Assembly (NCBI RefSeq): GCF_002005225.1
Contig: NZ_CP019724.1
Location: 2,668,501 to 2,732,500 of the forward strand
Length of the DNA stretch: 64,000 nucleotides
DNA from: Streptomyces pactum
GTDB lineage: Bacteria; Actinomycetota; Actinomycetes; Streptomycetales; Streptomycetaceae
Direction: 5' to 3'
Numbering within the stretch: position 1 is the first letter of the stretch; the number at the start of each line of letters is the position of its first letter. This document shows positions 8,589 to 15,747 of this stretch, piece after piece. The notes beneath the pieces were generated by a model. It was not told the DNA's origin and did not search any database. It saw only the letters and a program-made list of their open reading frames with translations. The translations under genes and the position numbers were made by a program.

Positions 8589-10955
8589 TCAGCTGAGAGT
8601 CACCTCACATTCATGGGTGGTACATACCACCCCTGGAGTGACGCGGAGGTGCAGTCGGCGGCCCGTCGCGAGGATGCCGACCGTCTCGTCGGCCCGTACC
8701 GCCGCGCGCACCGGGTGGTCCCAGACGATCTCCAGGGGCCGGCCCGTGCGCGGCGGCTCGCTCACACTCAGGGTAGCGATACGGCCCCGGCGGCGGACCA
8801 GCACGCTCGCGCCCGCCGTCGCGGTGAGCCGGCCCGCCGTGCCGGCCTGCCAGAAGTTCGCGGCCGTGAGGCCGAGCGGGGGGACCACGACCGCCTGGAC
8901 GTGGTCGTCGTTGGCGAGCACCGTGAGCCGTCGGCGGTCGGCGGCGCGGCGTGCGACGTCCCCGCGGGTGGCGCCCGGCATGAGGACGTACGCGTAGTCC
9001 GCGTCGGCCGGGTCCGTGCCGTGGTCCAGCCAGAGGGTCTGCCAGCGGCGGGTGCGGCGCTCGGTGGTGCTGCCGGTGTTGATGTCGGACCAGGCGCCCG
9101 TGCGGTCCTCGCGCAGGGTCCGCAGCTCGCCCTCGGGCACGAGCCAGCCGCCGTGGCCGGCCAGGTGCGCCCAGCCGCGGCCGCGGACGAGGGCCTGGGT
9201 GCCGCCCTCCCCCAGGTTGCGGTTGTCGACGACCGTCTCGACCGGGACGCCGTCCGCGCAGCGGATGCCGGCGCCCAGGCAGACCACCTCGTCGTCGAGG
9301 AAGAACCAGGACTTGCGGGCTTCGAGGGTCGAGCCGAGCCCCTTGAGGTGCTGTCCGACGGCCGCGTACTCGCCGTCGGTCGTGCCGCCGGCCCAGCGCG
9401 CGTCGGGCTTGGGCCCGCCCCACTCGCCGCCCGCCCTGTCGGCCAGGCGCTTGGTGGAGACGGTGGTGCCCGGCAGGCGGTACCAGTCGACGGTCGGCCA
9501 GAACCAGTCCGTGTACTGGTCGGAGACGGCCCCGTTCGCCCACCAGGTGAGCATGCCCGCGCCGGTGTGCCAGCCGCGCGGGTTCTCGCCGTTGCCGCAC
9601 TCGTAGTGGGCGATGCGGTCACTGGCCATGGCGAGATGCGCGGTGAAGGCGGGTCGGCGGTGGACGGCGCGGTCCATGGCCGCGAAGAGCCGGTGCCCGG
9701 TGGGCTCGGGCGCGGCCTCGACGGGAGCGGCGGCGATCTCGTGCAGCCGGGCCAGGTCGGCGACCGGGAACTGGGGCGCCGTCAGCACGGGGGCGACGGT
9801 GTCCCGTTCGATCCAGCCCTTGATCCTCGCGTACCAGCGCCCGCGCTCGGCGTCGCTCGCGCCGCCCGCGAGGACCGCCATGGCCGCGATGAGCTGCTGG
9901 CCGTGGAAGTGGTCGCTGCGCATGACGTGCAGGTCGTCGCTCTTGAGGTAACCCCGGCTGATGGCCCGGCCGTTGACGCCGTCCATGACGAGTCCGTCGT
10001 GGACGAGGGGCGCGTAGGCGTGCTCGACGCTGTCGAGGACGATCTGCCTGCCGGGGTCCGTCACCTCCCACTCCGAGCCGGCGAGCAGGGTGAAGAGCCG
10101 GCCCAGGCCGTCCAGCATGACCTGGCCGTAGGTTCCCGAGTAGGCGACCCAGGTGTGCTGGACGAACGAGCCGTCGGCGTAGAGGCCGTCACCCTCGGTG
10201 ACGTACGGGAAGACCGGCGAGAGGGCGTCGCGGGCGAGGGCGATCTTGGCGGGGGCCCGGCCCAGGATGCCGCGCAGGGTGACGGAGCGGCACAGGTCGA
10301 CGCGGTTGGCGCCGGTGGAGGTGCCGGAGTAGTCGCGGAGCATCGCGTCGGGGATGAAGTGGTCGACGGCCGCGCAGGCGGCGGTGACGCGGTCGGTGCC
10401 GAGGTGGTCGTACAGGGCGGCCGTGATGTCCATCAGGAGGCGGGGGCTGCCGATCTGCCACTCCCACCAGTTGCCGTAACGGGTGGTGCCCGGGTGGTAG
10501 ACGGCGGCCGAGAGGTGGTCGAGGCCGCGCAGGATGTCGGCGAGCAGGGCGGCGCCACCGGTCGAGCCGCTGCCCTGCTGGACGTACGCCTGGGTCATGG
10601 TCCACAGGCGGCCGTAGGCGAAGGTGATGCCGGCGGGCGGGTCGAAGGGGTGGCCGGGCCACAGGGAGGTGGCGGTGGGGGCCATGGTGGCGCGGTGGGC
10701 GCGGGCGCGTTCGCCGGTCTCCGCGAGGCGGGAGGCGTACGGCTCCGCGGCCGGGTCGTAGCCGTCGCCGAGGGCGATGCCGAGCCAGCGCCTGCGGAGG
10801 GTGTCGTAGGGGTCGGCCGCGGCGGGGACGCCGAGGGCCGGGCCACCGAAGGCCGGGGTGAGCGCGGCGGTGACGGCGGTCGCGAGCAGGAAGGCCCGGC
10901 GGGTGGGTTCGCCGCCGGTACGGCGAACGTACGGCCACTTTGAGGTCATGCTCAT
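8589..10955 (-). CDS. PL8-family polysaccharide lyase, Tat-secreted
   Basis: This 788-residue secreted lyase belongs to polysaccharide lyase family 8 (hyaluronate, chondroitin AC and xanthan lyases), which cleaves uronic-acid polymers by beta-elimination. A twin-arginine signal (RRAFLLATAVTAALTPA) occupies the first 40 residues. Family landmarks are NWWEWQIGSPRLL, FVQHTWVAYSGTYGQVML with the catalytic His, and the Tyr/Asn region IAHYECGNGENPRGWHTGAGM. The C terminus is the beta-sandwich part. ATG at 10955 has GGGAAGGG just upstream. The substrate cannot be read from sequence; xanthan-type or glycosaminoglycan lyase are both possible. It stands alone, divergent from the radical-SAM gene. Confidence 0.88.
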   Translation of the reverse strand: MSMTSKWPYVRRTGGEPTRRAFLLATAVTAALTPAFGGPALGVPAAADPYDTLRRRWLGIALGDGYDPAAEPYASRLAETGERARAHRATMAPTATSLWPGHPFDPPAGITFAYGRLWTMTQAYVQQGSGSTGGAALLADILRGLDHLSAAVYHPGTTRYGNWWEWQIGSPRLLMDITAALYDHLGTDRVTAACAAVDHFIPDAMLRDYSGTSTGANRVDLCRSVTLRGILGRAPAKIALARDALSPVFPYVTEGDGLYADGSFVQHTWVAYSGTYGQVMLDGLGRLFTLLAGSEWEVTDPGRQIVLDSVEHAYAPLVHDGLVMDGVNGRAISRGYLKSDDLHVMRSDHFHGQQLIAAMAVLAGGASDAERGRWYARIKGWIERDTVAPVLTAPQFPVADLARLHEIAAAPVEAAPEPTGHRLFAAMDRAVHRRPAFTAHLAMASDRIAHYECGNGENPRGWHTGAGMLTWWANGAVSDQYTDWFWPTVDWYRLPGTTVSTKRLADRAGGEWGGPKPDARWAGGTTDGEYAAVGQHLKGLGSTLEARKSWFFLDDEVVCLGAGIRCADGVPVETVVDNRNLGEGGTQALVRGRGWAHLAGHGGWLVPEGELRTLREDRTGAWSDINTGSTTERRTRRWQTLWLDHGTDPADADYAYVLMPGATRGDVARRAADRRRLTVLANDDHVQAVVVPPLGLTAANFWQAGTAGRLTATAGASVLVRRRGRIATLSVSEPPRTGRPLEIVWDHPVRAAVRADETVGILATGRRLHLRVTPGVVCTTHECEVTLS

Positions 10956-11093
10956 GACCCTTCCCCGATCCGGAGTCCGCCAGGCGGCCGTACGGGTGCT
11001 GCGGGGGCGGGTCCGCCGGGATACGAAGGAAGGCCTGACCGCCGTTCCGGTTCGCTTCCGTTCCGGTGCGTTCCGATCCGCGACGAGGTGACC

Positions 11094-12587
11094 ATGCGCC
11101 TGCTGCTCGTCCATCCCAGTGCCCTGATGTACTCCGAGATCTTCCTGCGCCTGGAGCCCCTGGGGCTCGAACGGGTGGCGGGCGCGGCCCGCGAGGCGGG
11201 GCACGAGGTGCGGGTCGTGGACCGTCAGGTGCTCAGCGAGCGGGTGCTGCGCGACGAGGTGCGGTCGTTCCGGCCCGAGGCACTCGGCGTCTCGCTGAAC
11301 TACCTGGCGAACATCCCGGAGGCGATCGACCTGGCGGCGAAGGTGAAGCGGGAGGTACCGGGCTGCTTCGTCTTCTTCGGCGGGCACAGCGTCTCCTTCG
11401 TCGCCCAGGACGTGCTGGAGCAGGCGGCCGGGGCGGTGGACGCCGTGGTCCGGGGTGAGGGCGAACCGGTGATCGCGCCGCTGCTGGAGGCGGTGCGCGA
11501 CGGCGGGGTGGACGGCGTACCCGGGATCATCACCGCCGCCGGGCGGGGGCCCGCGCCGCTGATGATGCACGGCATCGACTCCCCGCTCCCGGCCCGCGAC
11601 CTGATGCGCAACCGGCGCCGCTACTTCATCGGCGAGCTGGACCCGTGCGCCTCCATCGAGTTCACCCGCGGCTGCCCCTGGGACTGTTCGTTCTGCTCGG
11701 CGTGGACCTTCTACGGCCGCAGCTACCGCAAGGCGTCCCCCGAGGCGGCGGCCGAGGACCTGGCGCGCGTCCGCGAGCCCAACGTGTTCATCGTGGACGA
11801 CGTGGCCTTCATCCGGCCGGAGCACGGCAACGCCATCGCCGACGAGGTGGAGCGGCGCGGCATCCGCAAGCAGTACTACCTGGAGACGCGCAGCGACGTG
11901 CTGCTGCGCCATCCCGAGGTCTTCGAGCGGTGGGCGCGGCTCGGCCTGCGCTACATGTTCCTGGGCATGGAGGCCATCGACGCCGAGGGCCTGGACCTGT
12001 TCCGCAAGCGGATCAGCCCGGACGAGAACTTCCGGGCGCTCGAGGCGGCCCGGCGCATGGGTATCCAGGTCGCCATCAACCTCATCGTGGACCCGGCCTG
12101 GGACGAGGAGCGTTTCCGGGTGGTGCGGGAGTTCGCGCTGTCGGTGCCGGAGATCGTCCACTTCACCGTGATGACGCCGTATCCGGGGACGGAGATCTGG
12201 CACACGGAATCGCGTCGCCTCACCACCCGCGACTACCGCCTCTTCGACATCCAGCACGCCGTGGTGCCGACGACGCTGCCGCTGGACCGCTTCTACGAGG
12301 AACTGGTCCGCACCCAGGCCGTGATCAACCGCAAGCACCTGGGTCTGCGGACGGCGTTCGGCGCGGCCCGGATCCTCGGCCGGAACCTGCTGCGCGGGCA
12401 GACGAACTTCGCCCGCATGCTGTGGAAGTTCAACCAGGTCTACAACCCGCGCCGGCAGTTCGCGGACCACGGTATGCCCGTGCGGTACGAGCTTCCGCTG
12501 CCGAAGCCCGTCGACGTCGGCGACCGGCGGCAGCTCTACGTCCACACGCGGCAGGCACCGCAAGCGTCACCGCCGCGCCCGTCATAA
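11094..12587 (+). CDS. hpnR: B12-binding radical-SAM protein, HpnR-like (hopanoid C-3 methylase?)
   Basis: This 497-residue protein has an N-terminal cobalamin-binding domain (RLLLVHPSALMYSEIFLRLE at the start) and a radical-SAM core with the cluster motif CPWDCSFC at about residues 196-203. The start and the region GLRYMFLGMEAIDAEGL resemble hopanoid C-3 methylase HpnR, which methylates C-3 of hopanoids in the membrane. The family call is from memory of those motifs; other B12 radical-SAM methylases remain possible. ATG at 11094 is chosen over GTG at 11088 because GAGG is 6 nt before it. No hopanoid biosynthesis gene is nearby. It is divergent from the PL8 lyase. Confidence 0.65.
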   Translation: MRLLLVHPSALMYSEIFLRLEPLGLERVAGAAREAGHEVRVVDRQVLSERVLRDEVRSFRPEALGVSLNYLANIPEAIDLAAKVKREVPGCFVFFGGHSVSFVAQDVLEQAAGAVDAVVRGEGEPVIAPLLEAVRDGGVDGVPGIITAAGRGPAPLMMHGIDSPLPARDLMRNRRRYFIGELDPCASIEFTRGCPWDCSFCSAWTFYGRSYRKASPEAAAEDLARVREPNVFIVDDVAFIRPEHGNAIADEVERRGIRKQYYLETRSDVLLRHPEVFERWARLGLRYMFLGMEAIDAEGLDLFRKRISPDENFRALEAARRMGIQVAINLIVDPAWDEERFRVVREFALSVPEIVHFTVMTPYPGTEIWHTESRRLTTRDYRLFDIQHAVVPTTLPLDRFYEELVRTQAVINRKHLGLRTAFGAARILGRNLLRGQTNFARMLWKFNQVYNPRRQFADHGMPVRYELPLPKPVDVGDRRQLYVHTRQAPQASPPRPS

Positions 12588-12590
12588 CCG

Positions 12591-12649
12591 TTGAAGCCCG
12601 TACGGAATAGGTCTAGAGTCGTGACCGTTGGACTGGTTGAACATTCAAC
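12591..12649 (+). promoter_or_regulatory. yceI-family promoter and operator
   Basis: -35 TTGAAG (12591-12596) and -10 TAGAGT (12614-12619) are spaced by 17 bp. Just downstream of the expected transcription start lies GTTGAA-CA-TTCAAC (12636-12649), a palindrome with perfect 6 bp arms of the kind bound by MarR-family repressors. No MarR gene lies in the window. Confidence 0.6.
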
Positions 12650-12681
12650 ATCACGCCTCGACCACCTTCCCGGAGGACGCC

Positions 12682-13239
12682 ATGACCACGACCACCGACC
12701 TCGCCACCCTGACCGGCGAGTACACGGTCGACCCCGCCCACACGACGATCGGTTTCACGGCACGCCACGCCATGGTCACCAACGTCAAGGGCAAGTTCCT
12801 CGACTTCAGCGGCACGCTGCACCTGGACGGCACCGACCCGACCGCCTCCACGGCGACCCTGGACATCACGATGGACAGCATCGACACCGGCTCCGCCGAC
12901 CGCGACGGCCACCTCAAGAGCTCGGACTTCTTCAAGACGGACCAGTTCCCGAAGATGACCTTCCGCTCCACCAGGGCGGAGGCCCTGGGCGGCGACGACT
13001 ACCGCATCACCGGCGATCTCACGATCCTCGGCACCACCAGGCCGCTCACCATCGACCTGGAGTTCAACGGCGCCGCCAGGGACCCGTTCGGCAACGAGCG
13101 CGTCGGCTTCGAGGGCAAGGCGGAGATCAAGCGTTCGGAGTGGGGGCTGACCTGGAACGCGGCACTGGAGACGGGCGGCGTGCTGGTCTCCGACAAGATC
13201 AAGCTGAACTTCGACATCTCGGCGATCAAGCAGGCGTGA
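12682..13239 (+). CDS. YceI-family polyisoprenoid-binding-type protein
   Basis: This 185-residue YceI-family protein forms a lipocalin-like barrel that in characterised members binds polyisoprenoid lipids. It starts LTGEYTVDPAHTTIGFTARHAMVTNVKG, the typical YceI opening, and contains DGHLKSSDFFKTDQFPKMTF and the end SDKIKLNFDISAIKQA. There is no signal peptide, so a cytoplasmic location is likely, as for many actinobacterial members. ATG at 12682 is preceded by GGAGGA at 12672. The physiological role is not known; many such genes respond to stress through MarR regulators, which fits the palindrome in its promoter. Confidence 0.88.
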   Translation: MTTTTDLATLTGEYTVDPAHTTIGFTARHAMVTNVKGKFLDFSGTLHLDGTDPTASTATLDITMDSIDTGSADRDGHLKSSDFFKTDQFPKMTFRSTRAEALGGDDYRITGDLTILGTTRPLTIDLEFNGAARDPFGNERVGFEGKAEIKRSEWGLTWNAALETGGVLVSDKIKLNFDISAIKQA

Positions 13240-13683
13240 CGCCCCGCGCCCCCTCGGGGGCACCCAGGACCACCTCGGCGGCGGCCCGGAGCCGGATACG
13301 GCGGCCGGGCCGGCCGATCGTCCGGTAGATCGTGTGGTACCGCGCGATCGAACGGTCCGCGGGAACCAGGTCGTCCGCGTCCGCCGCGCTCCGCCGCGAC
13401 GTGGTGTGTCCGTCGGCCACCACGACCAGGTCGGGTCGCCTTGTCGACCACCGGCCCCCGGCGCCGGCGCGGGCACGACCCACAGGCCTTCGGTACCGGG
13501 CACCACGCCCTCGCCCCGGTGCCGGACCGTCACCACCGGCACACCGGCCGCCCGGGCCCGCTCGCCCGGGCCCGCCCGCTCAGCCCCGCGATCGCGGCGA
13601 CCGCCTCGGCGGCCCGGTGCGCCGTGGCGACCATGGCGTTCCGCATGTCGGTGACGAGGAGCGCGGCACCGGACGGCTCGGGC
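13226..13683 (-). pseudogene. Broken isochorismatase-family hydrolase
   Basis: No intact gene exists here, but three minus-strand frames together read as a cysteine hydrolase of the isochorismatase family. Segment 1 (about 13678-13575) reads GAALLVTDMRNAMVATAHRA, with the catalytic Asp. Segment 2 reads AGVPVVTVRHRGEGVVPGTE and then VVDK with the family Lys in a further frame. Segment 3 reads PDLVVVADGHTTS and ends at 13226. A CCCGGGCCCG repeat 14 bp apart (13551-13560 and 13565-13574) explains the first frameshift. The 40-50 residue stretch that should hold the nucleophilic Cys is missing. The 3' end overlaps the end of the YceI gene by 14 bp; the 5' end abuts the TetR stop, suggesting a former operon. 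Confidence 0.7.
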
Positions 13684-14421
13684 TCACCCCAGTGGCGTGC
13701 CCCACCCGGCCGCCGCCCCGTCCTCCAGCAGGTCCCGCACCTGGTCGAGGGCGTGACCGAAGGGGTCGGGGAAGACGCCCAGCCCGTGCGCGACCAGCGC
13801 CCCCTCGTGCAGCAGCATCAGCGTGCGCACCAGCCGGTCCGCGCCGGCCCCTTCGACCGCACCGGTCCCCTCTACCGCACCGGTCCCCTGGTGCGCACCG
13901 GCCCCCTGGTGCGCACTGGTCCCCGCGACCGCACCGGTCCTCTCGTTCGCGCCGCCCACGTCGACCTCGCCGGCTTGCCGGGTGAGGCGGGTGAACAGGT
14001 CGAGCATCCACCGCTTCTGCCCGGTGATGACCGGGTACGCCGGGTGGGCCGGGTCGCTGATCTCCGCGTGGGCGTTGATCATGCTGCACCCCTTGGAGCC
14101 GTACTCCGCCGCCCACGCGCGCGAGGCCTCGAAGACGGCCAGGACCCGGGCGGCCGCCCCCTGGTCCGCGACCGCCTCCAGACGACCGGCGAGCAGGTCC
14201 CGCCAGCGCTCGTCGCGCCCGGCCAGGTACTCCACGACGATCTGCTCCTTCGAGCCGAACCGGTCGTACAGCGTCTTCTTGGTCACCCCCGCCTCGGCGG
14301 CGATGAGGTCCACGCCCACGGCGTGGATGCCGCGCTCGTAGAACAGCCGCTCGGCGGCCTCCAGCACGCGTCGCGCGCCGGGCGTCATGCGGACGCGGTG
14401 CGGTTTCTCGGCAGGACCCAT
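13684..14421 (-). CDS. TetR-family regulator of the adjacent EamA gene
   Basis: This 245-residue TetR-family repressor has an N-terminal helix-turn-helix at about residues 12-55 (LEAAERLFYERGIHAVGVDLIAAEAGVTKKTLYDRFGSKE read in parts) and a ligand domain with WLxx-free mixed sequence, including GCSMINAHAEISDPAHPAYP, typical of one TetR subgroup. Near residues 155-185 is a degenerate Thr/Gly/Ala/His-rich repeat (units like HQGTGAVEGTGA) encoded by tandem 30 bp-scale DNA repeats. ATG at 14421 is the best start. The gene is divergent from the EamA transporter with palindromes between them, so it likely represses that gene and itself. Confidence 0.88.
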   Translation of the reverse strand: MGPAEKPHRVRMTPGARRVLEAAERLFYERGIHAVGVDLIAAEAGVTKKTLYDRFGSKEQIVVEYLAGRDERWRDLLAGRLEAVADQGAAARVLAVFEASRAWAAEYGSKGCSMINAHAEISDPAHPAYPVITGQKRWMLDLFTRLTRQAGEVDVGGANERTGAVAGTSAHQGAGAHQGTGAVEGTGAVEGAGADRLVRTLMLLHEGALVAHGLGVFPDPFGHALDQVRDLLEDGAAAGWGTPLG

Positions 14422-14430
14422 GACCACCAG

Positions 14431-14446
14431 TATACCGGTCTGTATA
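14431..14446. promoter_or_regulatory. TetR operator between regulator and EamA gene
   Basis: TATAC-CGGTCT-GTATA is a perfect-arm inverted repeat 9 bp upstream of the TetR start. A weaker dyad AGTA/TACT flanks CCGATCTGTC at about 14461-14480, next to the transporter start, and shares the core CCG(G/A)TCTGT with the first. Two related sites in a divergent promoter fit autorepression plus control of the exporter. Confidence 0.55.
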
Positions 14447-14482
14447 GTGGGCACCAAGCGAGTAAACCGATCTGTCTACTCC

Positions 14483-15439
14483 ATGGTGGTGGTTGACGTG
14501 AAGGCCCTGCTCTCGGCCGCCTTCGTCCTGTGCTGGAGCTCCGGGTTCATCGGCGCCAAAGCCGGCGCGGGGACCGCGGACGCGACCACGCTCCTGATGT
14601 GGCGGTTCCTGCCGCTCGCCGTGGTCCTCCTCGCGGCGGCGGCCGTCTCCGGAGCGGCCGCGTGGCGGGGCCTGACCCGCCGGGACGTCGGCCGGCAGGT
14701 CGTCGTCGGCGCGCTGTCCCAGAGCGGCTATCTGCTCAGCGTCTACTACGCCATCCAGCTCGGCGTCTCCAGCGGCACCACCGCCCTGATCGACGGCGTC
14801 CAGCCGCTCGTCGCCGGCGCGCTCGCCGGGCCCCTGCTGCGGCAGTACGTCTCGCGCCGGCAGTGGCTCGGGCTGTGGCTGGGGCTGGCCGGTGTCGCCA
14901 CGGTCACGCTGGCCGACGCCGCGGCGGCCAAGGCGGACGTGGCCTGGTGGGCGTACCTCGTGCCCTTCCTCGGCATGCTGTCGCTGGTGGCGGCCACCTT
15001 CCTGGAGGGCCGCTCCCGCGCGCCGGTCGCGCCCCGGGCGGCGCTGACGATCCACTGTGCGACCAGCGCCGTGCTCTTCTCCGGTCTGGCGGTCGCCGCC
15101 GGGGCCGCCGCCCCGCCCGCCGACTCCTCGTTCTGGGTGGCGACCGCCTGGCTCGTGGTGCTGCCCACCTTCGGCGGCTACGGCCTGTACTGGCTGATCC
15201 TGCGCCGGTCCGGCATCACCGAGGTCAACACCCTGATGTTCCTCATGGCCCCGGTCACCGCCGTGTGGGGCGCCCTCGTGTTCGGCGAACCGTTCGGCGT
15301 CCAGACCGCCCTCGGCCTGGCCGTCGGGCTCGCAGCCGTCGTCATCGTCCGCCGCGGGAACGGGACGTCACGGTCCCGGCCCGCACGCTCTTCCCCGGGT
15401 TCCGTCGGGCAACGCCCCACGTGTCCGCGAGCGCGGTGA
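14483..15439 (+). CDS. EamA/DMT-family transporter
   Basis: This is a 318-residue inner-membrane transporter with about ten hydrophobic helices in two EamA repeats (first repeat from ALLSAAFVLCWSSGFIGAKA; second from VAWWAYLVPFLGMLSLVAATF). DMT members export metabolites or drugs. The ATG at 14483 gives a compact start right after the second half-palindrome; a GTG at 14498 is an alternative. No good ribosome site is visible, so the mRNA may be leaderless. Its substrate is unknown; control by the divergent TetR protein suggests induction by a small molecule. Confidence 0.85.
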   Translation: MVVVDVKALLSAAFVLCWSSGFIGAKAGAGTADATTLLMWRFLPLAVVLLAAAAVSGAAAWRGLTRRDVGRQVVVGALSQSGYLLSVYYAIQLGVSSGTTALIDGVQPLVAGALAGPLLRQYVSRRQWLGLWLGLAGVATVTLADAAAAKADVAWWAYLVPFLGMLSLVAATFLEGRSRAPVAPRAALTIHCATSAVLFSGLAVAAGAAAPPADSSFWVATAWLVVLPTFGGYGLYWLILRRSGITEVNTLMFLMAPVTAVWGALVFGEPFGVQTALGLAVGLAAVVIVRRGNGTSRSRPARSSPGSVGQRPTCPRAR

Positions 15440-15560
15440 CCGGGAACGGGTCCCGGCCGTGCGCCGACTGCGGGGGCGGGGCGGGGACACGCCCCCGGCC
15501 CGGACCGCCGTCATGCGCCTCGGCGCGAATTTATCGGTCGTACCGCCCGCCGAATCGCGC

Positions 15561-15573
15561 TAGCCTGCCCTCC
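15561..15573 (+). promoter_or_regulatory. Promoter of leader peptide and MFS gene
   Basis: TAGCCT at 15561-15566 is a good -10 box and ends 7 bp before the GTG of the leader peptide, as in leaderless mRNAs. A weak -35 candidate is TCGTAC at 15538-15543, 17 bp upstream. Confidence 0.4.
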
Positions 15574-15642
15574 GTGAACAGTCCCGAAGCCTCCAGACTC
15601 CGGCCACCGGCTCTCCGGTGGCTGTTCGTGATGCCGGGCTGA
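15574..15642 (+). CDS. Candidate regulatory leader peptide, 22 residues
   Basis: A GTG-started ORF of 22 codons begins MNSPEAS and ends LFVMPG, immediately downstream of a -10 box. Its codons for LRPPALRW span a perfect hairpin. It ends 105 bp before the MFS exporter. Such short ORFs with hairpins precede inducible chloramphenicol exporters and other ribosome-targeting resistance genes, where drug-stalled ribosomes on the leader open the downstream mRNA. The location and hairpins are seen directly; the mechanism is inference. Confidence 0.5.
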   Translation: MNSPEASRLRPPALRWLFVMPG

Positions 15643-15660
15643 GGGACGCGCTCCGCGCGT
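15603..15660 (+). promoter_or_regulatory. Two hairpins in the MFS gene leader
   Basis: Hairpin 1 is GCCACCGG-CTCT-CCGGTGGC at 15603-15622, lying within the leader peptide codons. Hairpin 2 is ACGCGC-TCC-GCGCGT at 15646-15660, just after its stop codon and flanked by GGG/CCC that can extend it. Neither is followed by a T-run. They look like attenuator or translation-control structures for the downstream exporter gene. Confidence 0.55.
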
Positions 15661-15747
15661 ACCCGGAGTCGTCGTTGTCGTGATCGCCGCCGGACGGCCG
15701 TCCGCCGTGTCGTGTCCGATGTCGACTTCGGGGTGCGGAGTTTCTTC

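Noticed and set aside
8463..10943. Plus-strand ORF of 826 codons opposite the PL8 lyase gene
   Set aside because: It is the antisense of a gene with clear family motifs and a signal peptide. Its protein is Val/Gly/Asp-rich shadow sequence with no motif.
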